This document shows positions 53,201 through 64,000 of a stretch of DNA of 64,000 nucleotides, piece by piece; the first letter of the stretch is position 1, and every line of letters begins with the position of its first letter. Below the pieces are notes generated by a model. It was not told the DNA's origin and ran no database searches. It worked only from the letters and a program-made list of their open reading frames with translations. The stretch lies in assembly GCF_031755915.1 (NCBI RefSeq), contig NC_083387.1, positions 22,694,501 through 22,758,500 on the forward strand. Reading direction: 5' to 3'. Made by a program: the position numbers and the translations under genes. The DNA is from Ziziphus jujuba (lineage: Eukaryota; Streptophyta; Magnoliopsida; Rosales; Rhamnaceae).

Positions 53201-55884
53201 GAGTAAATTTTTAACAGGATAAATAAAACTTATTACAAGCCTATAAAGTGATAAAATATCATATATTTTTTCCATATCATTCATAAATAATTTGGTATTC
53301 ATAGCATTTTTTTTTTTGAATTTTGGAATCTAATAAATTAATTGTCTGTTACTTTAACATATGATTAAAAACTAGAATTCATGATAGAATAGTAATTAGT
53401 AGTATTTACCATGTTAATTGGAAAAAATAAATTGAAATTTAAAATTTTGATACAGGACAGGCCTTATCAAGTTCGAAGTCAAGACCAGTCATATACCCTA
53501 TGTCATTGATTAATCTAAACCAAAGCAAAATAGTGTGTAAGGCAATGATAACCTGTGGGACATAAAATGCAGAGGAAAAAGATAGAAATATATGGAGTTT
53601 AGCAAAATGCAAATTACCACAATGTTAAAAAATGATGAATATTCTGTAGTTTAATTAATCAAGAACCAAATTCGAGGAGAGACTATAAAATTTTTAAAAC
53701 GAAAAATTATTTTCATGAAGCAGCTGAACCTGATTTATTTATTTATTCATTTGTCTATTATTATCATTATTATTTTTTGAAACAAGTAACTCAACCTAAT
53801 TAAATTAATAAAGTTACCCAATAAAACCATATAATAATAAAAATAAAAATAAAACCAATCTATAAACTAACGATTTTATTATAGGGAAAATTTCATATTT
53901 AAATGTCTTCAGTTTTACTTACACTTAGATTATATGTTTTTGCAAAATTTAAACCTATTTACTAATTTTACTAGTTAATTTTAAACATTTAAAATCATAA
54001 TTATATTTTCATAATATTATTTAATTATAAAATATTAATTTTTAATTCTATTTTGCATTTAACTATTAAAATAATCAGTAAAAATTACAAATTGTTTGTT
54101 TTAATATATATATATATATATATATATAAAACTACAAAAGCAGTTTAATAATAAATTTTTAAAAACATAAAATCTAAAAACCGAAGTATAATAAAATTAA
54201 TAGGATTTAAATGAAATTTATCGTTATACTAGAAGATGTCCTGTTAAAGTCAACCCGTTAGCTGGTGATGTCGTTTTCATGACCAACAACAATAAACCTA
54301 ACAATTTTGTCCTGCATGGAAACTCGTTTGTATTATATTCTCGTAAAAAGACATAATCTAAATTACAAAATCTGCTAAGGTTTTGGTGCCCAAGCCTCCG
54401 GGTCATCAGTCCCTGTCAGTGTTGTTTACGCACATGTCCTCCTTATTACTTCTGTCAATAAAGATTCTCTTTAAGTTTTTTTTCTTTGTGCTTATTATTA
54501 TTATTATTATTTTTCCCTTCTTCTTTTGATTATTCAATGACAAAAACTTTGTGGAAAATAAGATTATTTTAAACATTATCTTTGTAATAGCCCCCCAATT
54601 GCCCTAGTTATCCTTGCTAAGCAATTAGTATTTTTGTCATAAACAAATATAACAAATATGAGAAGTTCTATAATCTATTAGACCTACTCCATGTGAATAG
54701 ATGACCAAACCATCCTCTCAAAGCCAACTTGTTAATATTATACCTGGCGCTTTGTTCTGATACCAATTGGGTCCATATTCTACACGAATATTCATTTTAT
54801 CCTCTTCTTCAAAGGGAAACTTTTTCTTCAAATTCCATGTCTCTTTTTCCCCAAAATGTCTACTTTTTCACATGGAGTAGACTTCCCACCAGCTGTTAAT
54901 AGTGATAAAAAGTGTATCAATTGATTTTACAAGAAAAAGGAAAACAATAAAAGGACATTTGATCTGCTTAAATAACCAAGAAAAAACCAAAAAAAAAAAA
55001 AAAAAAAAGGGACTGTTACCGTCTGACCCTATAGAAATTAACAAAGTCATTATCATTTCTCATATAAATTATTTATCCCCCAAGTTATCTTGAGAGATTC
55101 GCAAAGTAAATACATAACTACAAAAATGGGAAAAAACCAAGTACGTAAGAAAAAACAAGTAAAGAAGAATATGGATTAAGCAAAACAATTCAAAATAATA
55201 ACCACAGTTGATGCAAACCGTCCAGACAATTCTTATGTTAAACAATTTCAATTGTAATTATGAAATAAATAAATAAAGATTGTCATGTAGTGTACCAAGT
55301 CTAAAGCACGTTAAAAAGCCAAAGAAATAATCATCGGTTTGTGCGACATCCCACGTGCTATAACGAAAAACGTCTATCGAACAACATAGTATTAAAAAAA
55401 TAGATATCACACACTCAGAAGAAGTCAGAAAAACCGACAAACATTTCGAAATGATTTTTGTAATTATTCTCTGAAAGAATAATACCGTACTTTAGCCTCA
55501 TAAATTAAGAATGCCAGTTTACAGCACAATGTAAAAACATTTTCAATTCTAACATCGAATTAGTACAAACTTCAACGTCACATAGACAATTTCAAAACTT
55601 GAATGATTGTTGGTATGCATATTCTTTACACTTTTTCATTTATGTTAGAAGAACAACCAGAATCAGACCCGAGAACAGAAATTCTGGCTCACTAAATTTA
55701 GTCCTTGAAACTTTAAGCAAGAGGAGTGAAGTTGGTAGATACCGATGGACAATTTCCACAGCATCATGTAGGAGCTATAGTTCTCATCCGTAAAAGAACA
55801 AATGTCAACTGTATTTATGCACTGCTTAAAATGGAAGTTCGACCACATTTTCGCCAAGACAAATACGTCTAGTGCATAACAGCC
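50201..55884. other. Gene-free AT-rich stretch
   Basis: No gene recognised over 5.7 kb. TA microsatellites lie near 50779, 52493 and 54104. A minus-strand TTGGTATCAGAAC near 54768-54756 resembles a retrotransposon primer site (see findings). The part nearest 55885 is the MCM10 3' flank. Confidence 0.55.
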
Positions 55885-58800
55885 TTAGAGCTCTTCATCC
55901 GAACTAACAAAATCTAATTCAATCATCTTTCCTGTCCCTTGCTTGGTTTTGTCAACCAAAGGTTGCTTCTTTTCGGTTTTGGTTCTTTTTCCGTTCAGTT
56001 GTTGGTTTCTGATTGCGGCAGATGAATCAATGTTCACACTAGGTGGTTTCCTGAAAATGATGCTTGGATATTCATGACAAAGGAAACAACTGAAGCAGCA
56101 ATTGGCTGTCAAAGTTAACGGAAAAAGAACTCTTATACACAACTCACCTCTTCTCTAAATTAGTGCTTTGTCGGTTTTGTGTTGTTGGCTCCTTATTTGT
56201 ATAATTTGGACAAGTTTTCCCTGGAAAAACAATAAAAAAGAAAGAAAAAGATTGCTCAAGCAGAAATTGCATAGGGCGCAACGTACAAGATAAAAGAAGA
56301 ATTGCAATCTTTAACCTGTAATCTCAGTAAGAAATCTTATTCCTTGTGAGTGTGTATTTGTTGTCACTTTGCCTGCATTACTGTAAATAAAGCTTAATCA
56401 ATATAAACTACGCTTTCCACTAAAGAAAAAACTGTGCATGTAATGCACACCCATATAAGAAATGTCCACTACAGATCCCAGCTTCTAAATAATCAGCAAT
56501 AACTTGCAATTTTTATTACCTAAAAAAATAAAAAAAATAAAAAAACTAAAACGAAAAAGGCAATCTAGTTGCAATTTTATGTACACTCAAAACCAACTTT
56601 TTGGATTTTATTTTTGGTCAAGCATCTTGCAAGATATAAGCGAAAAGGACTTCTATTAACTAGAAGATAGTGGACAAATCAAATGGTGCTAAGTATATTT
56701 CTCAAGTCATCTATATATAACAAACCTTAATGCTTTTTTGAGTCCTTCGACAGACAATAATTTAATTGGCTGCTTGGGCTTCTTTAAATTTGTTTTGTCG
56801 GCCAGAGGATCAACCAAATAAATCCCTTCCGACATTAAAGGATCCCTAAATGCTGTTCTTATGTTCCTGTGAACAAGGAAAATATGACAGGTTACATTAC
56901 CGTAATAGGAAGAAGTTAGAATGAATAAGAAAGAGAGATAACTTCCATATATTTCAAAAACGTGAATACTATATTATAGAAGTTCAAATAAAGCTGTACA
57001 ATCATCACTTACCCTCCCTTGAGCTCAGTTCGCATTGTGGAATATCTCTGTGATTCTTTCTATTTAAATACAACAAAGAGGGAATGATCAGTAAGTTTCA
57101 ACTGAAGACCAGATTTTTGGCACCAAACAAGATAGAGACAATGCAGAATCATGCTTACTGATTTATGATATTTGCAATATGTCCCACGGCGCCTGAAACA
57201 ATGGAAGGAATGAATGTTAAAAAATGAAGAAAACCAATATGTAGTTAGAAGAATTCTACTTCTAACTCCCGTGGGTTATTGAAGCAACCATACTACATTG
57301 GTGAAACAAGGAGTTACAGAACAGAAAGAAGCAACCTTCTGATGGACAGAATCAACAAATAATTTTATCTTGATTTAAGCTATTTTCTTGTAAAAAGTAT
57401 CAAATATTTTTCCTTCACTAGGTATGACAGGGAAACTTATTTCACTTTTTTCTTTCTGTCACCAAGCATTTTTAAGGTTAACATGAATATCCTCGGGTAC
57501 AGTATATTAGACATGCTTGGCCCTTTTCAAAACTTGTATGTTCTACATACTATTAGTTCAACCAAAAACATATCAATATATTTCTGAAGCCCTTAGCTTA
57601 AGATATAACAAAATTATAAAACAGAACTTGGACAATTAACATGGCAATCGGTATAACAATCTGAGATTTAAATAAAGTATTGTGAGGCGTTCATATAGCA
57701 TACTTGTTTATAACTGCTGTACAGACCATGCCATCCTTCCTTTTTCCCTTGCAAACACCATAGTCGATTGAAGTACCCATCTTTAGTAGTTGATTAGGTG
57801 CGTACACACTCAAAGAAAAACCTGAACCCTGCACAGAAAATAGAAAAGGTAACGTTTAATTTTTATGACAATCTACAGGAAAAAAGGAAAACAAAAACAT
57901 CAGTGCATGAAAAGCTTATACCACAGCGTCTTTGCGCACATTGCAATTAAACAATGTAAATACGGTTCCAGCCTGCTCTTTGCAGTTCTTCTGATAAGCA
58001 TCACCAAACAAGAATACAGATATAGTAGTTTCATCTAAGCAACCAATTTTCCAAATACAATAGCTCTTTCCATTAGAACTTGTCCTTGGAACTCCCTTCT
58101 CAGTCACCACTCCAACAGTTGCCCAACAGCCAGAAAGAGTATCCCCAACCAACAAATTCCTAAAAAGGCCAAGATGTGCAATATCACAACGCACATTAAA
58201 ATGTGGCAAATCCAACCCTCATGTAGTTATCATTCTGGAAGTAAACTCTCTAAGAGAAATCTAACAATTTTGGTACTACTAATCCTAAACCATAGCCTAT
58301 CAGAATCTTGAAGTTACAAAAAATTGTGAAGAGCATTTACATACTTTATAGCCGATAATCGAACGAAACGAATGTCCGAAAACCGCTCGCTGAGCTCTGC
58401 AGGAGTTACCAACTGATTCCTGACCAAAAAGAAAAAAATAACCCAAGTTCAACATAACTTGCAACTTTCATTTCTCCAAGTGAACCGAAGGGAAAAAGCA
58501 TGGAATCTACCTTATTCGCAAACCCGAAAACCTCTCAACCTCAGGATCACTGGGGGCCCTGTGCCGGTTGGGTTTTGCAGCCTTTTCAATTACTGGGTTG
58601 GGCTCGTAATCGAGGCAGTCCTGAACAGCATCCTTAAAGACGGACATGTCCGCCTTCTCTCTTCTCCTTGGAGATTCCTCATCCGAAAGGTACCCTACAA
58701 ATAAAATTGCATCGAATCGAAGAGAAGCCCAGATAAGTTTTCGAGATTTTGTTAGCACCCAGATCGAATTTCCACAAGAAAAAAAAAAATTGTGAGAAAT

Positions 58801-58972
58801 GTGAGCAATGGCACTAGACAACAAATGAAATAATCAATTGCCAAAAATAAATAAAAAGCGTACCAGGTGAACGAGAGCGAAGAGTGGAGGGAATGGGAGA
58901 ACCAGGAGGGGTTTCCAAAACTCGGTCTTGAAGAGAGAGAAGGAGATCGAGGTCGTCTTGGCGATTTGACAT
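55885..58972 (-). CDS. MCM10: MCM10 DNA replication factor (418 aa, 11 exons)
   Basis: MCM10 binds DNA, the MCM2-7 helicase and polymerase alpha, and helps activate origins in the nucleus. The minus-strand exons are 58972-58864, 58694-58511, 58419-58345, 58159-57922, 57828-57704, 57192-57159, 57059-57013, 56866-56726, 56380-56316, 56220-56148 and 56050-55885. They sum to 1257 bp in one frame, and all introns are GT-AG. The OB-fold begins FSDIRFVRLSAIKNLLVGDT and continues WKIGCLDETTISVFLFGDAY. The zinc finger is DYGVCKGKRKDGMVC ... GTYCKYH (C-x9-C-x11-C-x2-H), followed by the RTAFRDP motif. The tail is basic and ends DFVSSDEEL. The length fits plant MCM10 (about 400 aa), which lacks the long animal C-terminal domain. 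The start MSNRQDDLDLLLSLQDRV is the first ATG of a clean frame. Confidence 0.95.
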
Positions 58973-60441
58973 GGTGGTTGTCTCAGTCTCTCAGTCTCTC
59001 AGAGTCTCAGTCTCAGAGGTTTTGGGGGGTTTGTTTTCAAGGTTTCAACACTTCGTTTTGCCGCTTTTGGAGGGAGACTCTCAATTCTTTTGGAGGGAAC
59101 ACAAACAATAAGTAAGCTGAAATCACACGACGTCGCATCGTCAATGTTTTAAAATTTTAAATCAATAAATCAGCATCTACTCTCCCAAGTTTTTTATTCT
59201 AAAAACTATATAAATAAAGGCATCATATTTTTTTCCCCCAAATAGATATTTTCACATTTTCATAATTCAAATACAAATTTTGCATATATATATATATATA
59301 TAATAATTATTATTTAACTAATAAAGTTTATTACCATTTAATTTTACAGAGATTTTTGAATAAAAATTTTAAGTTCGAATCTCCCTTTCATTTCTAGTAC
59401 GTACAACATTATTTTTCTTGTTTAATTTTTTTTTCTATTTTTAAAGGTAGGCTGTGCTATTTTTATATCCTCTGATGGTCCGTAGCAACAGCAGATTTGC
59501 AGTTAATTTGTTTTAAGAAGATCTAGCTAGGTTTGACTCATTCTATATATCAAAAATTTTCCCTATCATAAATTAAAAATTTACAGCTCAATTTAAATTT
59601 TGTTTTACCTCTGTAATATGCAATGAATCTTACAAAATTTGTACTTTTTTTAATCTAATTAATATATTAGTGGCAACTTACATAATGAAAAGATAGTCAA
59701 TATATAATTAGGAAATCACTGAAGAGGATATGATATAAATATATGTATGTGAAATGAGATTACATTGTAAATTTCCTTTTCTTCTTCTACGAGGAATATT
59801 CTATCCAAACAAACATGGAAAAAATTTTACAAAACAATCTCCTTTTACTACCAGTAGAATAGAGCTAAAAAAAAAAAAGATTGGATACCAATCATATCAT
59901 ATCAAATATATATATATATATATATATAATGGGAGAGGACAAAAAAAAATTATAAAGAGAAAAAGAGAAAATTGGAAAAATATATATGGTTAGGAAGATT
60001 GGTTACCGTTAAAGAAGCCAGCTAGAGCAATAGCAAAATTCCCGCGAGTATGGTCCATATTCAAAGCTCCTAAAGAATCGTCCTCCAAAGACCAAATATA
60101 GTTAAAAAAAAGAAGGTGCATATGACTAACAGAGAGACAAATAACACCAAGCTAATGCTCAGACCAACGACAGCCTTTAGATCCAAACTGAAATTACTCC
60201 AAAACCGTGTTCCTGTTTTCCCTCCCAACCCTTATATTTACCATTTCCATTTCCTCCATTACAGCAGTCTTTTATGGAGTCTGAAATTCCTCCTCCTTAA
60301 CTCTGAAGGAGGCATCACACTACTGTTAAACAAAACAAAGAACAAAACATTCAGACTTTCACTCTCACAAACAATATATAGAAAAAGTGACCAAAATCAA
60401 AAAAGAACAAAAAAACATAAGCAAAGCAAACAAAGACACAA
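58973..60441. promoter_or_regulatory. Divergent intergenic region between MCM10 and beta-galactosidase
   Basis: About 1.5 kb serves as the upstream region for both genes. A short CAGTCTCT repeat lies just upstream of the MCM10 ATG (58980-59010), TA repeats near 59286 and 59909, and a TATATTTA sequence at about 60232, roughly 200 bases before the beta-galactosidase ATG. No operator was assigned. Confidence 0.4.
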
Positions 60442-63400
60442 ATGGGTTTACCTACTAGGCTTAAGCTTTTGATTACCCTTTTTTCCCTTTTTGTATGTTC
60501 TGCTTTGGGTCATGGTGGTGGTGGTGGTACTGCAGAGCAACTCAAGGGTGTGATCTATGATGGTAGATCTTTAATTATCAATGGCAAACGAGAGCTTCTC
60601 TTCTCTGGTTCTATCCATTATCCGCGTAGCACACCTGAAGTATATTTTACTTTTTATTTTTTTTTTCTTTTGGAATTTATTATTCATTTTTAGTGCATAT
60701 GCATATGCTTTCATTTCTAATATATATATATATATATATCAAAACCCTTTTCAGTTTCATACTGTTTCTGTCACAATATGGATTCAATTAATATTTTGTG
60801 CAATTGGGTTTTTGTGTTTTTTTTTTTTTTAAATAATTCTTTGGTGGTTTTCAGATGTGGCCTGACATTATTTCCAAGGCCAAACATGGAGGTCTGAATG
60901 TGATTCAGACTTACGTTTTTTGGAATGTTCATGAGCCCGTACAAGGCCAGGTATTTTCCAACTATAAATACTTATACATAATTACCATATTAGTATATTC
61001 TAACTTTATTAAAGATGCTCATAAGTAATCAATCCATTTCTGTCGAAAAATGGATATCTTGACTGGTGGGAAGTGCATAATTTATTAAAGCCAGGATGTC
61101 AGTGATGTGTTCGGAACAGTATATAATGAATATATGTATGTACGGATTGGTTAGAAGGGTATGAAGAGCTTGTTGATTGTGGGGATTGATTGTATATGTT
61201 GTGTAATTTTTGTAGTTCAACTTCGAGGGAAACTATGATTTGGTGAAATTTATTAAGTTGATTGGAGATAATGGAATGTTTGTCACACTTAGGGTTGGGC
61301 CATTCATCCAAGCCGAATGGAACCATGGGTACAATTTTCGCTCTCATATTCTCTTAATTTGCTCATTATTGGCTTCAGCACTTGTCCTATTGCTTATAAG
61401 TAATTTATGTACATATAAATATGATCTTCAGAGGTCTTCCATATTGGTTGAGAGAGGTGCCAAACATCATCTACCGTTCTGATAATGCACCATTCAAGGT
61501 AACCAGATTATATGTTTCATATTAATTTTGTTACTTATGTATAAATGCTATGAGTTTTAGTGTTTAAGAGTTGTAAATTTTGCATGTTTGAAGTATCACA
61601 TGAAAAAGTACGTGAAGATGATCATAGACAAGATGAAAGAAGAGAAACTATTTGCTTCACAAGGAGGCCCTATCATCTTGGCACAGGTTTATTTTTTTTT
61701 TTTTAATATAATTTTGTGATTTCCTTGTCATTTTCCTAGAACTAATTAATTTATGGACTTGTTTCCTTTTGTCCTTTTGATTGGTCTTTTTTTATGTTAA
61801 TTATTTTTTTTTTTAAATTTCATTGTACAGATAGAGAACGAGTACAACCACATTCAACTTGCCTATAGAGAATTGGGAACCAAATATGTTCAATGGGCAG
61901 CAAATATGGCAGTTGGATTGAAAACCGGAGTTCCGTGGATCATGTGCAAGCAAAAGGATGCTCCAGATCCAGTTGTAAGTATACATACACGTCGATATGT
62001 TATTATCAGATTGATTTTATAAGAGATTTCTTGTATATAATATAGTTTCTTGTTAAGTCGGTCTAATAGATTTAAAATAAAAATTTCTGTTAAAATTTCT
62101 GAATTTGTTTTGAAAGGTAAGATCTGCCCAAATTTTCAAACTAGAAACTAAAAGCAAATCTATCATATATATAGCTTTTTTAGTGTAACAAATAAGAAAG
62201 AAGAAAAGAGAAAAGGAAGAGTTGGTATATTATGTTTTATTAGTAGGTAGGACCCTTAAAACTAAAAGGCATTGCATGCAACATTTTGCAGATCAATACA
62301 TGCAATGGAAGACAATGTGGAGATACATTCATAGGCCCCAATAAGCCCTACAAGCCTTCTATATGGACTGAGAACTGGACTGCTCAGTGAGTATTAAATC
62401 ATTTTTTGGGAATTAATTAATCATGTAATATTTTGTTTAAACCCCATTTTTGGTTCTTTTTTTTTTTTTTTTTTTTTTGTAATTACAGGTACAGAGTATT
62501 TGGAGACCCTCCTTCTCAAAGAGCAGCAGAAGATATTGCATTCTCAATTGCCCGTTTCTTCTCAAAGAATGGAACTCTTGCAAACTACTATATGGTATAT
62601 CAAAGACAACCAACCTCTTCCTAACTGCTTGTTTAATTAGTCTGGTAAGCTATATTAACATAAATAAATAAATAAAAAGGAAATTCATACTTTATTTAAC
62701 ATCTCTGCAGTATCATGGAGGGACAAATTTTGGTAGAACAAGTGCTGTTTTCACAACTACTCGCTATTATGATGAAGCTCCTCTTGATGAATATGGTATA
62801 AGATTTTCTCTTTTTTATTTAAAGATTTCCATTTTCTTCCAGTGCATGCAAGATTACCGGAGAATTTACTCCGACAGCAATCTAAACTGGGTCTCTACTT
62901 TTATGCTGGGTTTCAGGTTTGCAAAGAGACCCAAAATGGAGTCATCTTAGGGACTTGCACAAGGCTTTGAATCTATGCAAGAAGGCTTTGCTTTGGGGGA
63001 ATTCTGGAGTTCAAAGACTTGGAAAGGACACAGAGGTAATAATATTTTAGCAATTACACAGTAAATAAAATTACAACAAAACTCAGCTAGGAAGTTCATT
63101 GTTACATAATTAAGCTGTTGGGTTTATGCAGGTTCGGATCTATGAGAAGCCTGGATCCAATCTCTGCGCTGCTTTCTTGACAAACAATCATTCCAGAATA
63201 GCACAGACTTTATCCTTCAGGGGTCAAGAATATTACCTCCCTCCACACTCCATAAGTATCCTCCCTGACTGCAAAACCGTCGTCTACAATACTCAAACAG
63301 TAATTACTCATTTGTTACTTATTTCCACCAGTGGGAATTAGCTAAAAATCTTTGAATACTTTGAGGAACATTTACTAAGCATCTTTTGGCTTCTATATAA

Positions 63401-64000
63401 AAACAGATTGTATCCCAACACAATTCAAGAAACTTTGTTACATCATCGAATGATCTTAAATGGAAGATGTCACAAGAGCCCATTCTAACTGTTCAACAAG
63501 CTCCAGTCAGTAACAAAATACCAAACGAGCTCTATTCCCTGCTTAAAGATACTACGGACTATGGTTGGTATACCACTAGGTAAGATTAGTTCCAAAACTC
63601 CCACTGAAAGAAATTTCAAAATTTCTGCATGAATCAATTTTTTGACACCAAATATATATCACCTTCATAATTAAAACCTTTATCACAACAAATTATGCTT
63701 GTAATGGAAGCTATGTTCATTGATGAATTGGTTACGGCTACAAAATTCCGTACCTGGGTGTAATTCCAAAGTATTTGTGCAGTGCAGCTGCTTTTTTCTG
63801 ATCACTGCTTGAATTTGACATAATTAATCTTTTTTTAATATTTTTATTTTCCAGCATTGATCTGGGTACTCGTGACTTGCCAATGAGACCTGATATCCTG
63901 CCAGTTCTTCGTGTTTCAAGTCTTGGTCATGCCATGCATGCATTCGTAAATGGTGAATATGTTGGTAAGCACACAGGAACGGAGGCATATATATGTGTGT
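60442..64000 (+). CDS. BGAL: Beta-galactosidase, GH35 (partial, first 13 exons)
   Basis: Secreted exo-galactosidase acting on galactans and other wall glycans. The exons are 60442-60639, 60855-60950, 61216-61328, 61432-61498, 61594-61686, 61831-61974, 62292-62386, 62489-62594, 62711-62795, 62917-63035, 63132-63299, 63407-63579 and 63855-63964, all phase-consistent. The gene continues past the window. A signal peptide ([20 protein letters not shown]) is followed by [20 protein letters not shown]. The GH35 signature [13 protein letters not shown] contains the acid/base Glu, [16 protein letters not shown] the nucleophile Glu, and [12 protein letters not shown] follows. The downstream [20 protein letters not shown] and [17 protein letters not shown] belong to the beta-sandwich domains. 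The [20 protein letters not shown] type resembles the Arabidopsis BGAL7/13/14/15 group, which has several pollen-expressed members; that placement is from memory. No defect is seen. Confidence 0.94.

Noticed and set aside
58459..59115. Plus-strand frames over MCM10 exons 1 and 2
   Set aside because: They are antisense shadows of well-supported MCM10 exons.

Overview
The window is nuclear DNA from a flowering plant, most likely a eudicot. It is AT-rich, its genes carry many GT-AG introns, and it holds plant families such as ROP GTPase, alpha-expansin, plant MCM10 and GH35 beta-galactosidase. Copia, gypsy, LINE, hAT and SINE-like repeats fill much of the rest. No bacterial-type features were seen.

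Layout. Bases 1-6600 are gene-poor, with one 533-bp hAT-type element bounded by an 8-bp target duplication. A direct segmental duplication follows: copy A (about 6610-28805) and copy B (about 41793-49436). Each copy holds a ubiquitin-conjugating enzyme E2 gene (both intact, 148 aa) and a ROP/RAC GTPase gene, all on the minus strand. In copy B the ROP gene is complete (7 exons, 198 aa, CSIL prenylation box). In copy A it lacks exon 1, because the duplication ends in intron 1, and it is broken by a 14.1-kb stack of transposons inside exon 2. The stack is a LINE with a 12-bp target duplication whose 5' part is inverted (twin-priming structure). Two separate Copia elements later entered the LINE's 3' part, each with its own 5-bp target duplication (CGGTT and CACTG). 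Copy A also carries a 526-bp hAT element that is absent from copy B, so copy B supplies the empty site for both the LINE and the hAT insertions.

Between the copies lie an array of roughly 267-bp repeats built around ACCGATGG/CCATCGGT palindromes (31.9-33.6 kb), a decayed nucleobase-ascorbate transporter, an RPL5 fragment, a SINE-like element, and an alpha-expansin gene. A 931-bp LTR-retrotransposon derivative sits in the expansin's second intron. After copy B come 5.7 kb without genes, a complete 11-exon MCM10 gene (minus strand, 418 aa), and a divergently oriented beta-galactosidase gene (plus strand). The window ends just after that gene's 13th exon.

The intact host genes (E2 x2, ROP, expansin, MCM10, beta-galactosidase) are ordinary neighbours and not a pathway. 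Expansin and beta-galactosidase act on the cell wall, and ROP controls polar growth, but nothing here shows them working as a unit. The most unusual sequence is the untranslated leader of the first Copia element: about 540 bp with about 20 ACGT cores (G-box, ABRE and UPRE-like sites), part of it in a 70-bp tandem repeat. It looks like a dense bZIP/bHLH-binding module carried by a retrotransposon.
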